Position numbers and translations under genes: made by a program. A DNA stretch of 42,419 nt, taken from contig JBDNJM010000194.1 in NCBI GenBank assembly GCA_041687755.1, positions 1 through 42,419 of the forward strand, read 5' to 3'. Source of the stretch: JBDNJM01 sp041687755 (lineage in GTDB: Bacteria > Planctomycetota > UBA1135 > GCA-002686595). The notes under the pieces are model-generated. The model was not told the DNA's origin. It ran no database searches and saw only the letters and a program-made list of their open reading frames with translations. Shown piece after piece: positions 34,123 through 42,419 of the stretch. Positions within the stretch are counted from its first letter, which is position 1; every line of letters starts with the position of its first letter.

Positions 34123-35430
34123 CTACAACGGCTGGACCGCCTCCTTCATCACGTTGGCGAGCCGGGTCATGCTCCCGCGGAGCTCCGGGAGGGGGACAGA
34201 CAGGTCCAGGCCGACGGTCACGATTTGGCGAGCGAACTCAGCGTCGTGATCCAGCTCGTGATGAACCGGCTCGTGCGGCGTGGCATGGATCAGGTAGGCG
34301 CGGTCGAGCCCGGCCCGCACGGCGTAGGCCAGGGCCTGATAGAGGTCGCTCCGGTGACCCTTGCCGTCGGCGGAGCGCTTGTACTTGACGTCTGCGACCA
34401 GCCGCAGGTTCGGGCCGTCGATCCAGAGGAGATCGGGCCGGAGCGCGATCCTCCGGGCTCGATCGAGGTGCAGGCGGCCGGCGCCCGCTGCCGGGAAGTT
34501 CGCACAGGACAGCCCGAACTCGTGCCGCAGCGACTCGCGGACGAAGCGCTCGAACAGGTCAGCGAGGTCCAGCAGCAGGCCTGGCGCGCTCTCGCGGCCG
34601 ACCTCGGGACTCAGCGAGCCACCGCGCAGGATCAGCAGCGCGAGATCGAGAGCGGGGGCCAGGTGGCCTTCCAGGCGGTTGAGGGGCGGCGCCTCGTACT
34701 GCCCACGGCGGGTCGGGGGCAGGTCCGCCACGCTGGCGAAGACTCTCAGCCAGTGCCGTAGGAGGAGCGGAGTCTTCGGGTTGCGGAAGGGCAGGTGGAG
34801 GAGGCGTCGGAGAGCGGCCTTGAGGAGGCGGTTCACCGGCATGTCTTCGGTGAACTCGTCGCGCCGGACCGCGATGGGGAGCCAGAGTCCCGGACGCTGG
34901 TTCACCTGGTCCGTGAATCGGATGCGACCGCGCACGGAGAGCTCATCCTCGTCGACGGCGACGTAGCCCTTGGGGAGCCCGCGGCCCAGGGCGGACGAGA
35001 GCGCCTGGGTGTAGAGCCACGCGAGGGCTTCCTGGAGGTCGATGGAGTCCGAGGTCGGGGCCTCGGGCAGATCGAGCGGAGGGAGACGGCAGGCGAACCC
35101 GAGCAGGTAGAGCAGGTTCGCGACGGGGAGCTTGGGTCGGATCTCCACGACCAGGTCGGCCGCGCGCAGGACGCCGACGAGGTTCGTGGCGCTCACGTTC
35201 CAGCGGCTCGTGGAGCCCCGGACCGGCTCGAGCTGGAGCCTCGCGGGGGAGGCTAGGAGCAGGTCCCGCTGGGTGGGGGTCAGAGTGACTTCGACGGCAG
35301 GGCCATACTCCCTGAGCCGCAGGACTCCCTGGGCGGCGGACCCCGCAGGGTCCTGGGCTAGCGCGGAAAGGGCCGCGGGCCCGCCGGTCCCTAGAGCCTG
35401 CGTGTTGGCGGTGGTGGTCGGGCCACGCAC
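34123..35430 (-). CDS. mcrC: McrC family nuclease subunit (DUF2357/McrBC)
   Basis: A 435-residue McrC homologue of normal size. N-terminal signature strands are present (VVEIRPKLPVANLLYLLGF), then VRGRIRFTDQVNQRPG. The PD-(D/E)xK site looks intact: LRPDLLW followed by LVADVKYKR, then YQALAYA. McrC is the endonuclease that docks on the McrB ring and cuts modified DNA after GTP-driven translocation. The GTG start at 35430 uses the last base of the mcrB TAG stop (1-nt overlap), so the pair is translationally coupled; a longer upstream frame overlaps mcrB and is a shadow. In contrast to the McrC-like protein at 11474-13141, its catalytic residues are kept. Confidence 0.92.
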   Translation of the reverse strand: MRGPTTTANTQALGTGGPAALSALAQDPAGSAAQGVLRLREYGPAVEVTLTPTQRDLLLASPARLQLEPVRGSTSRWNVSATNLVGVLRAADLVVEIRPKLPVANLLYLLGFACRLPPLDLPEAPTSDSIDLQEALAWLYTQALSSALGRGLPKGYVAVDEDELSVRGRIRFTDQVNQRPGLWLPIAVRRDEFTEDMPVNRLLKAALRRLLHLPFRNPKTPLLLRHWLRVFASVADLPPTRRGQYEAPPLNRLEGHLAPALDLALLILRGGSLSPEVGRESAPGLLLDLADLFERFVRESLRHEFGLSCANFPAAGAGRLHLDRARRIALRPDLLWIDGPNLRLVADVKYKRSADGKGHRSDLYQALAYAVRAGLDRAYLIHATPHEPVHHELDHDAEFARQIVTVGLDLSVPLPELRGSMTRLANVMKEAVQPL

Positions 35431-37580
35431 TAGTGCTCCGCGGCGATTGCGGAGCGGAGAGTCGCCAGTCCGAACTCCCGTAGACGCTCCGGTTGTCCGT
35501 AGATCTGCTCGCCGATGTAGGGCAGCACCGAGTGCTCCCAGATGCGTTCGATCAGCTCGTCGTCGAGATCGGTACGCAAGAAGTGGCTCGGGCCGATAGC
35601 GGAGTCGCGATCGCCGAGGCGGTGGTTCGCGAGATCGACGACCTCGGCGAGCCAGGTGCACTCGGGAAGTTGGGATCGAAGGAACCGGCGCAGGACGCCC
35701 GCGACGGGCGCACGGTCCGGGTAGAACTCGACGAAGTGGAAGCGGCGGCGCAGCGCCAGGTCGACCAGTGCAATGGACCGGTCGGCGGTGTTCATCGTGC
35801 CGATCAGGTAGACGTTCGGCGGGAGCGAGAAGGGTTCGCTGGAGTAGGGCAGCGTGAGCGGATGGTTGCGGTACTCGAGCAGGTAGTAGAGCTCCCCGAA
35901 GATCTTCGCGAGGTTGCCTCGGTTGATCTCGTCGATCAGGAGCACGAAGTGATGCTCGGGGTCTTCGGCGGCCGCGCGCGCGATGCGTTTCAGAGGGCCG
36001 TTGCGCAGTTCGAACGCCGTCGAGGTGCCGTCGAGCCGGGGCCGGATGCCCTCGACGAAGTCCTCATAGGCGTACGAGGGATGGAACTGAACGCGTTCGA
36101 TGCGATCGGGAGAGTTGGCCACCCAATCGGCCAGCTGGCGAGCCACGAAGGTCTTGCCGGTCCCGGGGGGGCCGCAGAGGATCAGCTGACGCTTGTCCTC
36201 GAGGAGCGCGTAGATGTTCTCCAGGGATCCCTCGGGAAAGAAGAGGCTCTCCTCGAGGTCGGTCAGGGAGCGCTGCGTGGCGGGCGAGGTTGTGAGCACG
36301 TCGCCCGCCTCGGACCGGCCTTCTGTCTCGCGGACGAGCCACGGCAGGACCTGGGGCTCATGGCTCCGGCGGTAGAGGGATCGCTTGTAGCGCTGTCCCA
36401 TGTCGTTGACGGCGCGCACGCAGAGCTCCCGCGCGAGCGGGCCCAGCCGCTCAACATCGTCGATGGGGACGAGGACGTCGATGGCCCAAGGCGTGCGACG
36501 GTACGTGCCGGCTGGGTTGCGGACGAAGGGGAGGAGGGCAGCGAAGCGCTCGTCTGCGATTCGGTCTCCGTCGACCACGTAGACGATGCCGTCAGCGCGG
36601 AGGACGACGACCTGCATGCCGCCTACGTTGAGTCGCAGACGGTCTGGACGCGTGCTGGTGGACCACAGTTCGTCGTTGAACTCCTGAGCGAGACGGATCG
36701 TCGCGAGGAGCTCGGAGGTAGCCAGTCGGCGGATGGAGGGGTCGGGATACAGCTCGCCGAAGAAGGCGGCGATCGAGTCGAGGGAGCGAGGTGCTAAAGC
36801 CTGCGCTGCTGGCTGATCTCGCGGCACGTCCCACTGCTCGCGAATCTCCGGCGAGTAGAAGGACACGGGTTCCTCCGAGTGCTCCGAAAGAACGTCGCGG
36901 ATTGCAACGAGCTGGCGGTCCACGTCCTCTTCGTCGTCCGGGACATGCTCGAGGAAGGCCTCGGACATCTCGCGTTTGTGGCGATCCGAGACGGTTTCGA
37001 CGAACGTCTCGGGATGCAGCAGGTGCAGCAGTGCATTCCGCTGGCTTGCGGCAGCCCGGACGGGTTCGTCGTAGACCAACTCCTTCGTGGTCCAGGGGTC
37101 GAGCAATGCGGAGGTGCGCCGATCCTTGTCGAGTGCCTTAACCCTGCGAGCGAACGTGAGCACCTGCCACAGCTGATACGGACGAAACGTCTTGAACGCG
37201 GGCCCTGTGCTGGCGAAGCCGTCCCGGAACAGGCCTGGGTCGAGGGTCTCGGTGTCGAATGGCGGAGTCATCCAGGCAAGCGAGCGTTCGACACCGGCCC
37301 GTTTCGTCGCGCTGCGGATGTCGAGTGCCGCGAGAAAGTGCACGACGAGGGTCTCCGCGATGAGCTGCTTCGTAGCGTTCGACGCGGATTCGAGCTGACC
37401 CTCCAGCTTCTCGAAGAAGCTGCCCCCACCCTCGTCGGGGTTCTCCATGAACCGCTCGCAGAGGTCGTCGATGGTGGGCGCGGTCCACACCTGTTTGTCA
37501 GGCGTGAAGAGCGAGCCGTCCGCGATGAGGCAGGTATCGCGCCAGGTCCGGGCAAGGAGGAAGTTCGTCTGGTCGGGCAT
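35430..37580 (-). CDS. mcrB: McrB family GTP-specific AAA+ restriction subunit
   Basis: A 716-residue McrB. The C-terminal half is a classical McrB motor: GPPGTGKTFVARQLADW (~res 470), FHPSYAYEDFVEGIRP, LLIDEINRGNLAKIFGELYY, then GTMNTADRSIALVDLALRRR, including the MNTADR signature linked to GTP use. The first ~420 residues would hold the modified-DNA reader; I do not recognise a known reader fold there, although it contains DVLVPIDDVERLGPLARELC just before the motor. ATG 37580 (MPDQTNFL) is preferred; TTG 37595 would add five residues and has no clear ribosome site. It is the first gene of a two-gene mcrBC operon, after a 419-nt gap that should hold its promoter. Confidence 0.92.
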   Translation of the reverse strand: MPDQTNFLLARTWRDTCLIADGSLFTPDKQVWTAPTIDDLCERFMENPDEGGGSFFEKLEGQLESASNATKQLIAETLVVHFLAALDIRSATKRAGVERSLAWMTPPFDTETLDPGLFRDGFASTGPAFKTFRPYQLWQVLTFARRVKALDKDRRTSALLDPWTTKELVYDEPVRAAASQRNALLHLLHPETFVETVSDRHKREMSEAFLEHVPDDEEDVDRQLVAIRDVLSEHSEEPVSFYSPEIREQWDVPRDQPAAQALAPRSLDSIAAFFGELYPDPSIRRLATSELLATIRLAQEFNDELWSTSTRPDRLRLNVGGMQVVVLRADGIVYVVDGDRIADERFAALLPFVRNPAGTYRRTPWAIDVLVPIDDVERLGPLARELCVRAVNDMGQRYKRSLYRRSHEPQVLPWLVRETEGRSEAGDVLTTSPATQRSLTDLEESLFFPEGSLENIYALLEDKRQLILCGPPGTGKTFVARQLADWVANSPDRIERVQFHPSYAYEDFVEGIRPRLDGTSTAFELRNGPLKRIARAAAEDPEHHFVLLIDEINRGNLAKIFGELYYLLEYRNHPLTLPYSSEPFSLPPNVYLIGTMNTADRSIALVDLALRRRFHFVEFYPDRAPVAGVLRRFLRSQLPECTWLAEVVDLANHRLGDRDSAIGPSHFLRTDLDDELIERIWEHSVLPYIGEQIYGQPERLREFGLATLRSAIAAEH

Positions 37581-37999
37581 GCTGGCGGCAGGCAAGGGTT
37601 GGGGGGCGCTGTAGCTTGAGGGACGCCAGCCGAAGGAGCGAGCTCGTTGGAGCCTGGCTGGAGTGGAGTCCCGATCTAGACATTGCCTGTTCGATCTCCC
37701 CTGCAGGAGTGCATCAGCAGGGGCAGCACCCTCAGCCTGCTAGCTCATATCGCGCACGGGTGAGGGCGCAACAGGGGAGCCAGCTTGGATCGAAGGCGGC
37801 GCGGTCCGGTCAACTCGGGCGAACCTGGACCCGAGCATTCGGAGCGAGGCGGACGGCGTCTCGACCAGCGTCACACGCGGCTCAGGAGCGGAGCGTTTCG
37901 AAGCGGGTGCCGAGAGTGGCGGCCGACGGATGCTGCTGTTGAGGCTAGCCCCTTGCTGGAGCCATCGGAGTTCATCAGAGGCCTTCAACCCGCATCGAT
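37581..37999. other. 419-nt intergenic region upstream of mcrB
   Basis: No gene I can support. The open frames are short, Arg/Pro/Ser-rich and lack recognisable motifs. It should contain the minus-strand mcrB promoter and the transcription end of the winged-helix/GIY-YIG gene. I found no confident sigma-70 match. A short inverted repeat (AGCAGG ... CCTGCT) lies at about 37700-37745. Confidence 0.4.
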
Positions 38000-38770
38000 C
38001 TAGAGCCTTCTCTTGAGTTCGTCCATCAGCGCTTCCTGCCGGCTCTTCAGAATGTCGGGATCTACAACCTGAATGAACTCAACGGCACTGAACCCGTCGC
38101 CACGCTTACGGTTCTGGGGTGGCTCAAGGCCTTCGATTAACAGCGCCTCCATCGTGGCGATGAGGTTCTCGAGGTTGAACGACTCGCTCGGGCTGTCCGA
38201 AAGGGACCCATCGGACATCACCGGAAGTATCCCGAACCAGGAGAAGCGGTCCCATCGCCCGCTAAGCCGTCCCGTAGTGTGCTGGCGAAGGCGAGTCCCG
38301 AGGGCCTGTTCGGTGGTCCGGCCGACATAGACCACCTCGCGTCGGTCGTGGAGGAGGTAGACACCCCGTTCCTCGGAGAAGTCGACCGTGGTGCTGCCCT
38401 GCTGCTGCTGTCCGAGCAGTTTGGGTGTCTTCCAAAGGACACGGTCCCGAAGCCAGTACATTCCGAATGCGTTAATGAGGCCAGCCTCGGACTCGTCCTC
38501 TGCTTCGACGGCGCCCGGACCGGTGGCTCGCTCTGTGGCTGCACCGCTCAGCCTGTACATGCCTCTGCTCACCCGTTCGAATGGTGACTCGGCACCCTCG
38601 TTGTTGAGCGATAGGGACAAGTGGGCGGCCACTGAGGCTGCCGGAGTTGCCCCGAGCCCCCACCTAAGACCCTGTTCGGCGACTTCCTCCGCGATCTGCG
38701 TGTAGTGGAGGGGTTCTCTTGCTCCTTCGAGGACCGCGATGATGGCTTCGCGCCAGGTGAGGTTGGGCAT
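38000..38770 (-). CDS. Winged-helix (HARE-HTH-like) plus GIY-YIG nuclease protein
   Basis: A 256-residue two-domain protein. Residues 1-75 look like a HARE-HTH winged helix (TWREAIIAVLEGAREPLHYT, AEEVAEQGLRWG, ending FERVSRGMYRL), a fold recurrent in restriction enzymes and proposed to read modified or particular DNA. After an acidic linker, residues ~130-250 form a GIY-YIG nuclease: GVYLLHDRREVVYVGRT, then LGTRLRQHTTGRLSGRW, with a Glu in TMEALLIEGLEPPQNRK at the metal-binding position. ATG 38770 (MPNLTWREA) is chosen because the open frame upstream of it is low-quality sequence. It sits alone between the DUF3427 gene and mcrB, with gaps of 240 and 419 nt, so it may have its own promoter. 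Likely a stand-alone type IV-like or type II-like restriction nuclease (inference). Confidence 0.8.
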   Translation of the reverse strand: MPNLTWREAIIAVLEGAREPLHYTQIAEEVAEQGLRWGLGATPAASVAAHLSLSLNNEGAESPFERVSRGMYRLSGAATERATGPGAVEAEDESEAGLINAFGMYWLRDRVLWKTPKLLGQQQQGSTTVDFSEERGVYLLHDRREVVYVGRTTEQALGTRLRQHTTGRLSGRWDRFSWFGILPVMSDGSLSDSPSESFNLENLIATMEALLIEGLEPPQNRKRGDGFSAVEFIQVVDPDILKSRQEALMDELKRRL

Positions 38771-39010
38771 TGTTCTTAGTGATGCGGTGCGAGCTGGTTG
38801 TTCACAATCCTTATCCAGGCCTCTGCTGGAGCAACGCGAAATTGCCGAAGGCCTGGCCAGTGATTCACCGGGTCCACAGGATACTAGGAAGGTTCGGCCG
38901 TCGCACTTCCTTGGCGATGAGATGCGTGCTGCACCGATCACCCCGGCCGCTACTTATGGCCTGATCCGTGAGGTTAGGTTCAGGCGCCCACTCTTCTAGG
39001 GCAGGGTCAG

Positions 39011-42000
39011 TTAGGCCACTGCAGCCGCGAACTGTGCGAACAAGTCCCCTGGCAGCGGGTGCTTGAGCCGCCAGGTGATTCCCATCGGCCGCTCGGACTT
39101 GTGGGAGACGTACACCGCAGGACCGAGAAACCAGAGCGCTTGCTCGTCCGCACGAAGGCGGGCGAAGAGCATCACGGTCGACCCGCGCTCGACGTGCTCC
39201 TGGTAGCGCTTACCCGTCTCGGACTCGGCGCGAGTCTTGGACTGACTCTCCCAGTGGATCAGGCTGCGGCTGATCGCATAGTCGCGGTAGCGGGTGGTCG
39301 GTGAGAACTGGCCGCTCGTCTTGTCCAGCGTGAACGCCAGCAGATCGGCCCGTGCTTCCTTGGCCCACCAGACGCCGGCCTGCCAGTTCGTAATTTTGGC
39401 AGCGTCGCCGACACCGAAGGCGGCGAGGATTTCGCGACGGGTGTAGCGGGCGTGGACTTCCAGCGGCAGGTCCGGTTGGTCATGCAGGCGGTGGTGGACG
39501 TGCGAGATCCTTGTGCGAAGGATGCCGAGGAGCTCCCGTAGCTCGGCGAGGATCTGGGGGTGCTGCCAGAGCATCTTCGCGCCGGTGTCCAGGTCTGCTG
39601 TCTTGGTCAGAACCTGGCCGGCTGTCGAACCCACCAGCATGCGCAGGAGCCGGCGTTCGGCCTCAGGCAGGGTCGAGGCCAAGGGGGGTGAGTCCAGGGA
39701 TAGGAACTTGTCGAAGGTGTCGAGGCGCACGTTGTCGTCAATGTGCAGCATCCTCGTGCAGGCTCGACGGAGGGCCTCTTCCTCTGGGCCCTCAGGCGCC
39801 AGGGGCAAGCCAGCTTCGGCCCGGAGGTCGGACCAAGAGCGGTTGCCGGTGTAGACGTCTTCGAGCTCCATTCCTGTCTGGTCGAGGAACTCAGCCAGGG
39901 AGACATCTCCGTGGGTGGTGGATTGAGCGAGGCGGGCGAGCTCGCCCGCCTTTTCCTTGAACCGCGTCGGAATCGCGGCCTGGATGTTTGCCAGCACGAT
40001 CTCGCTCGCCTTGGCGTCGAGTTCCATGTGGCAGCCCGCCGGGAGGAAGGGGAAGCCCCGCTTGACCTGGTGGATCAGATCTTTGCGGCTCCCGCCTAGC
40101 AGGGCCTGCATGCGCCGATCCATCCGGAACTCGCTGCGATGCTGGCCGACGAAGTCGAGCACGGTGCAGGCGCTCTTCCCTTTCGCACGCCGCAAGCCGC
40201 GACCGAGCTGCTGCAGGAACAGCGTCGGGCTGTCGGTCGGGCGCAAGAACAGGACCGTGTCCACAGTGGGGATATCGACGCCCTCGTTGAACAAGTCGAC
40301 GGAGAAGAGGACCTGCACCTTTCGGTTGGCGAGGTCGCGCAAGGCCTGCTCTCTGTCCTTGACCGAGCTGTCGCCCCATACGGCGACCGCGGCAACGCCA
40401 GCATCGCGGAAGACGCGGGCCATGAAGCGGGCGTGCTCAACGCTGACACAGAACCCGAGGGCGCGCATACGGCCTAGGTCGTCGACGTGTTCGGCGACTT
40501 GGCTGAGGACCAGGCGTGCCCAGCGATCGCTCGAGGTCAGCACGCCCGTAAGGGCTTCGACGTCGTAGCCGCGACCGCGCCTCCAGGGCACCTCCGAGAG
40601 GTCCAGGCCGTCGTGGACCCCGTAGTAGAGGAAGGGAGTCAGACGGTGCTGGTCGATCGCGTCCCAGAGCCGCAGCTCGGCGGCGATGCGGTCCTCGAAC
40701 CAGTGCAGGATCGGAAGCCCGTCGCTGCGCTCAGGTGTCGCCGTCAGGCCGAGGAGCTCGATGGGGCGGACGTGCTCGAGCAGGGCTTCGTACGAGGTCG
40801 CAGCCGCGTGGTGGAACTCGTCGACGATCACAACATCGAAGTGATCGCGGGCGAGGTTGCCGAGACCGGCCGCGTTGAGGCTCTGGATGGATGCGAAGAC
40901 GTGTTCGAAGTGATCGGGGCGTGCTCCTCCGACCCAGAGCTCACCGAAGGAATGGTCACGCACTGCGTGGCAGAACGTGGCGCGGCTCTGCTCGAGGATC
41001 TCTTTGCGGTGGGCGACGAACAGGAGGCGGGCGCGCGGAAGCGCCTCCCGCAGGCGCAGGTAATCGACCGCGGCCATGACCGTCTTGCCCGTGCCCGTGG
41101 CCGACACGAGCAGGTTGCGGTGGTGCCCTTGGGAGCGGGAGAGTTCCAGCTGCTCGAGCAGGCGCTCTTGGAATGGCTCGGGCCGCAGCTCGACGGGGCT
41201 GAGGAGGATTCTAGGACCGGAATCCTCTGATCTGGTGCGTTCGATGAACACTTCACGGTCATACGGCTCGAATTCGCCGCTCTGCCAGTAGCTCTCGAAG
41301 ACCGCAGCCACCTTGTCGACAACGTCGCGGTTGCGGGCAGCCGACGCGCGCACGTTCCACTCGAGCCCGGTGACCTGGGCGGAGTGAGTCAGGTTGGATG
41401 ATCCGACGTAGGCCGTCGAGAACCCGGAGTCGCGGTGGAACAGCCAGGCCTTGGCGTGCAGGCGAGTCGTCGTCGTGTCGTAGGAGACACGCACGCTGGC
41501 GCCCAGGCCCTGGAGCTTGTCCAACGCCGCGCGCTCGGTCGAGTTCGTGTAGGTGGTGGTCAGGACGCGTAGCTCGCGTCCAGCTGCGGTGTGCCGGCGG
41601 AGGCTCTCCAGGAGGGGGCGGATCCCGCTCTGGCGGATGAACGCCATCACGACGTCAATGCGGTCGGCGGAGTGGACTTCTGTCTCGAGTTGCTTCCCGA
41701 CCCGGGGCTCACCCGGAGAGTTCGTCAGCAGGGTCGTGTCCAGCAGCGGGATCAGGGGGGCCTCGATCGACTCTTGTGAACCGTCCAGGCGGAGGGCGAG
41801 GATCGCGCGCAGGATCTCAGCCGGTTCAACTGGGAGTTCTGCTTCCGTCTCGGCGTTGCCGAGCTTCAGGACTGCACCGATCTCTTGGACAAGCCGGTTC
41901 GTCAGCTGCACCCCAATGGCAGTGCGTTCGTTGTCCGGGACATCCATCAGGGCTCTGCGCAGCAGTGAGCCAACGTGAAGTGCCAACCTGTCCGCAGCTT

Positions 42001-42115
42001 CAGCCTCGTGCAGGAGGCGCTGCTCAGGCTTCAGGCCCCCCTCCAGCTTCGTCAGTTCCAGCTGGAGCGCTCGTGTGAGTATTGCTTCGTGAAGTCCGCG
42101 CTTGGGGGAAGCCAT
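39011..42115 (-). CDS. PLD nuclease - SF2 helicase - DUF3427 protein
   Basis: A 1034-residue protein. Residues ~115-290 are a phospholipase-D-type nuclease with the HKD-like TTRLHAKAWLFHRDSG and YVGSSNLTHSAQVTGLEWN. Residues ~310-680 are an SF2 helicase: SATGTGKTVMAAVDY, VIVDEFHHAA, LLGLTATPERSDG, FSVDLFNEGVDIP, LQQLGRGLRRAKGK. The rest is the DUF3427 region, including RYTRREILAAFGVGD, TSGQFSPTTRYRDYAIS, LIHWESQSKTRAE and ITWRLKHPLPGDLF. This fusion is common in bacterial defence islands and probably translocates on and cleaves invading DNA; the role of DUF3427 is unclear. ATG 42115 is near the right edge of the island, and its promoter should lie in the ~115 bases before repeat copy C. It is transcribed towards mcrBC, opposite to the BREX array. 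Confidence 0.9.
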   Translation of the reverse strand: MASPKRGLHEAILTRALQLELTKLEGGLKPEQRLLHEAEAADRLALHVGSLLRRALMDVPDNERTAIGVQLTNRLVQEIGAVLKLGNAETEAELPVEPAEILRAILALRLDGSQESIEAPLIPLLDTTLLTNSPGEPRVGKQLETEVHSADRIDVVMAFIRQSGIRPLLESLRRHTAAGRELRVLTTTYTNSTERAALDKLQGLGASVRVSYDTTTTRLHAKAWLFHRDSGFSTAYVGSSNLTHSAQVTGLEWNVRASAARNRDVVDKVAAVFESYWQSGEFEPYDREVFIERTRSEDSGPRILLSPVELRPEPFQERLLEQLELSRSQGHHRNLLVSATGTGKTVMAAVDYLRLREALPRARLLFVAHRKEILEQSRATFCHAVRDHSFGELWVGGARPDHFEHVFASIQSLNAAGLGNLARDHFDVVIVDEFHHAAATSYEALLEHVRPIELLGLTATPERSDGLPILHWFEDRIAAELRLWDAIDQHRLTPFLYYGVHDGLDLSEVPWRRGRGYDVEALTGVLTSSDRWARLVLSQVAEHVDDLGRMRALGFCVSVEHARFMARVFRDAGVAAVAVWGDSSVKDREQALRDLANRKVQVLFSVDLFNEGVDIPTVDTVLFLRPTDSPTLFLQQLGRGLRRAKGKSACTVLDFVGQHRSEFRMDRRMQALLGGSRKDLIHQVKRGFPFLPAGCHMELDAKASEIVLANIQAAIPTRFKEKAGELARLAQSTTHGDVSLAEFLDQTGMELEDVYTGNRSWSDLRAEAGLPLAPEGPEEEALRRACTRMLHIDDNVRLDTFDKFLSLDSPPLASTLPEAERRLLRMLVGSTAGQVLTKTADLDTGAKMLWQHPQILAELRELLGILRTRISHVHHRLHDQPDLPLEVHARYTRREILAAFGVGDAAKITNWQAGVWWAKEARADLLAFTLDKTSGQFSPTTRYRDYAISRSLIHWESQSKTRAESETGKRYQEHVERGSTVMLFARLRADEQALWFLGPAVYVSHKSERPMGITWRLKHPLPGDLFAQFAAAVA

Positions 42116-42229
42116 AGAGGCCCAGTCTAGTGGCGGGCGGGGTCTCGTGCTCGGCTCACCACAACGCTCGCGCTTAGGGTCCTCGCTCCGACGCGAACTT
42201 CGAGGAATGGCCGCCCCAGTCTCCTAGAG

Positions 42230-42281
42230 GTTGGGGAGTCGATGAACCGGAGGGTGCCGAGCGGGTCGTGGTGTTTGTTTG
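42230..42281 (+). repeat. Repeat copy C: short S24 GESMN fragment at the right edge
   Basis: A 52-nt segment 2 mismatches away from copy A (1038-1089), encoding GESMNRRVPSGSWCLF in the plus direction. Similarity ends abruptly on both sides. No other S24 or DUF2075 coding sequence is next to it, so it is a fragment. It lies about 115 bases beyond the start of the DUF3427 gene. The rest of the right edge (42116-42229 and 42282-42419) shows no gene. Confidence 0.8.
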
Positions 42282-42419
42282 GCTCTCCTGCCTCTTTAGT
42301 GGGTGCCCGGGAGCCGAGTTCGCGTGGTAGCGGCGGAATGGAGGTGTTCGGGAGGCATTGCGGTGGGGGCGCTGGGTTGCGCACGGCAAGGACGCCAGGA
42401 TGTGGATGTCTACTCCCAC

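Noticed and set aside
1..42419. CRISPR array or insertion sequence
   Set aside because: No regularly spaced short repeats, no transposase or integrase motifs, and no terminal inverted repeats were seen. The only dispersed repeat is the S24 fragment.

Overview
The window is a dense anti-phage defence island from a GC-rich bacterium (hand-counted 60-base lines mostly 57-73% G+C). Gene order and families do not fix the taxon. Nothing points to a phage or plasmid backbone: I see no integrase, transposase, replication gene, tRNA, rRNA or CRISPR array. Starts often lack a clear Shine-Dalgarno sequence, and most junctions in the main gene array are 1-4 nt overlaps or short gaps.

Left edge (1-4277): a graveyard of broken genes. 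It holds the C-terminal remnant of a DUF2075-type helicase fused to an S24 (LexA-like) domain with a +1 frameshift, a coding-like fragment, a vsr (very-short-patch-repair endonuclease) pseudogene with two frameshifts and a stop, an intact GIY-YIG nuclease gene, the disrupted tail of its upstream operon partner, and a second decayed copy of the S24 fragment. A third, short copy of that fragment lies at 42230-42281, so fragments in the same orientation bracket about 38 kb that contains every other defence gene.

Main plus-strand array (4278-34074): eleven genes reading one way, probably one superoperon. The first five (4278-15699) encode a UPF1/DNA2-like SF1 helicase with an N-terminal winged-helix-like region and a C-terminal DUF559 nuclease; a membrane-anchored coiled-coil protein; a second membrane-anchored coiled-coil protein carrying an McrB-like AAA+ domain; a DUF2357/McrC-like protein whose nuclease motif looks lost; and an Hsp70-like protein. 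This set closely resembles the CoCoNuT (coiled-coil nuclease tandem) class of type IV restriction systems. Fifteen bases later begins a complete type 2 BREX (Pgl) system: pglW, pglX, pglY, pglZ, brxD, brxHI. Two spacers inside the BREX part (119 and 171 nt) contain hairpins.

Right minus-strand block (42115-34123): a PLD-nuclease/SF2-helicase/DUF3427 protein, a winged-helix plus GIY-YIG protein, and a classical McrB-McrC pair overlapping by 1 nt. mcrC converges on brxHI. The island therefore has two McrBC-type systems of different architecture, on opposite strands.

Likely division of labour (inference): BREX marks self DNA through PglX and blocks unmarked phage DNA; McrBC cuts modified DNA; the CoCoNuT-like module may act on RNA or the translation machinery, possibly at the membrane, as a second-line or abortive response; the DUF3427 and GIY-YIG proteins add stand-alone nuclease activities. 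Composition changes between the Hsp70-like gene and pglW, and within pglX, suggest separately acquired modules and an exchanged specificity domain.
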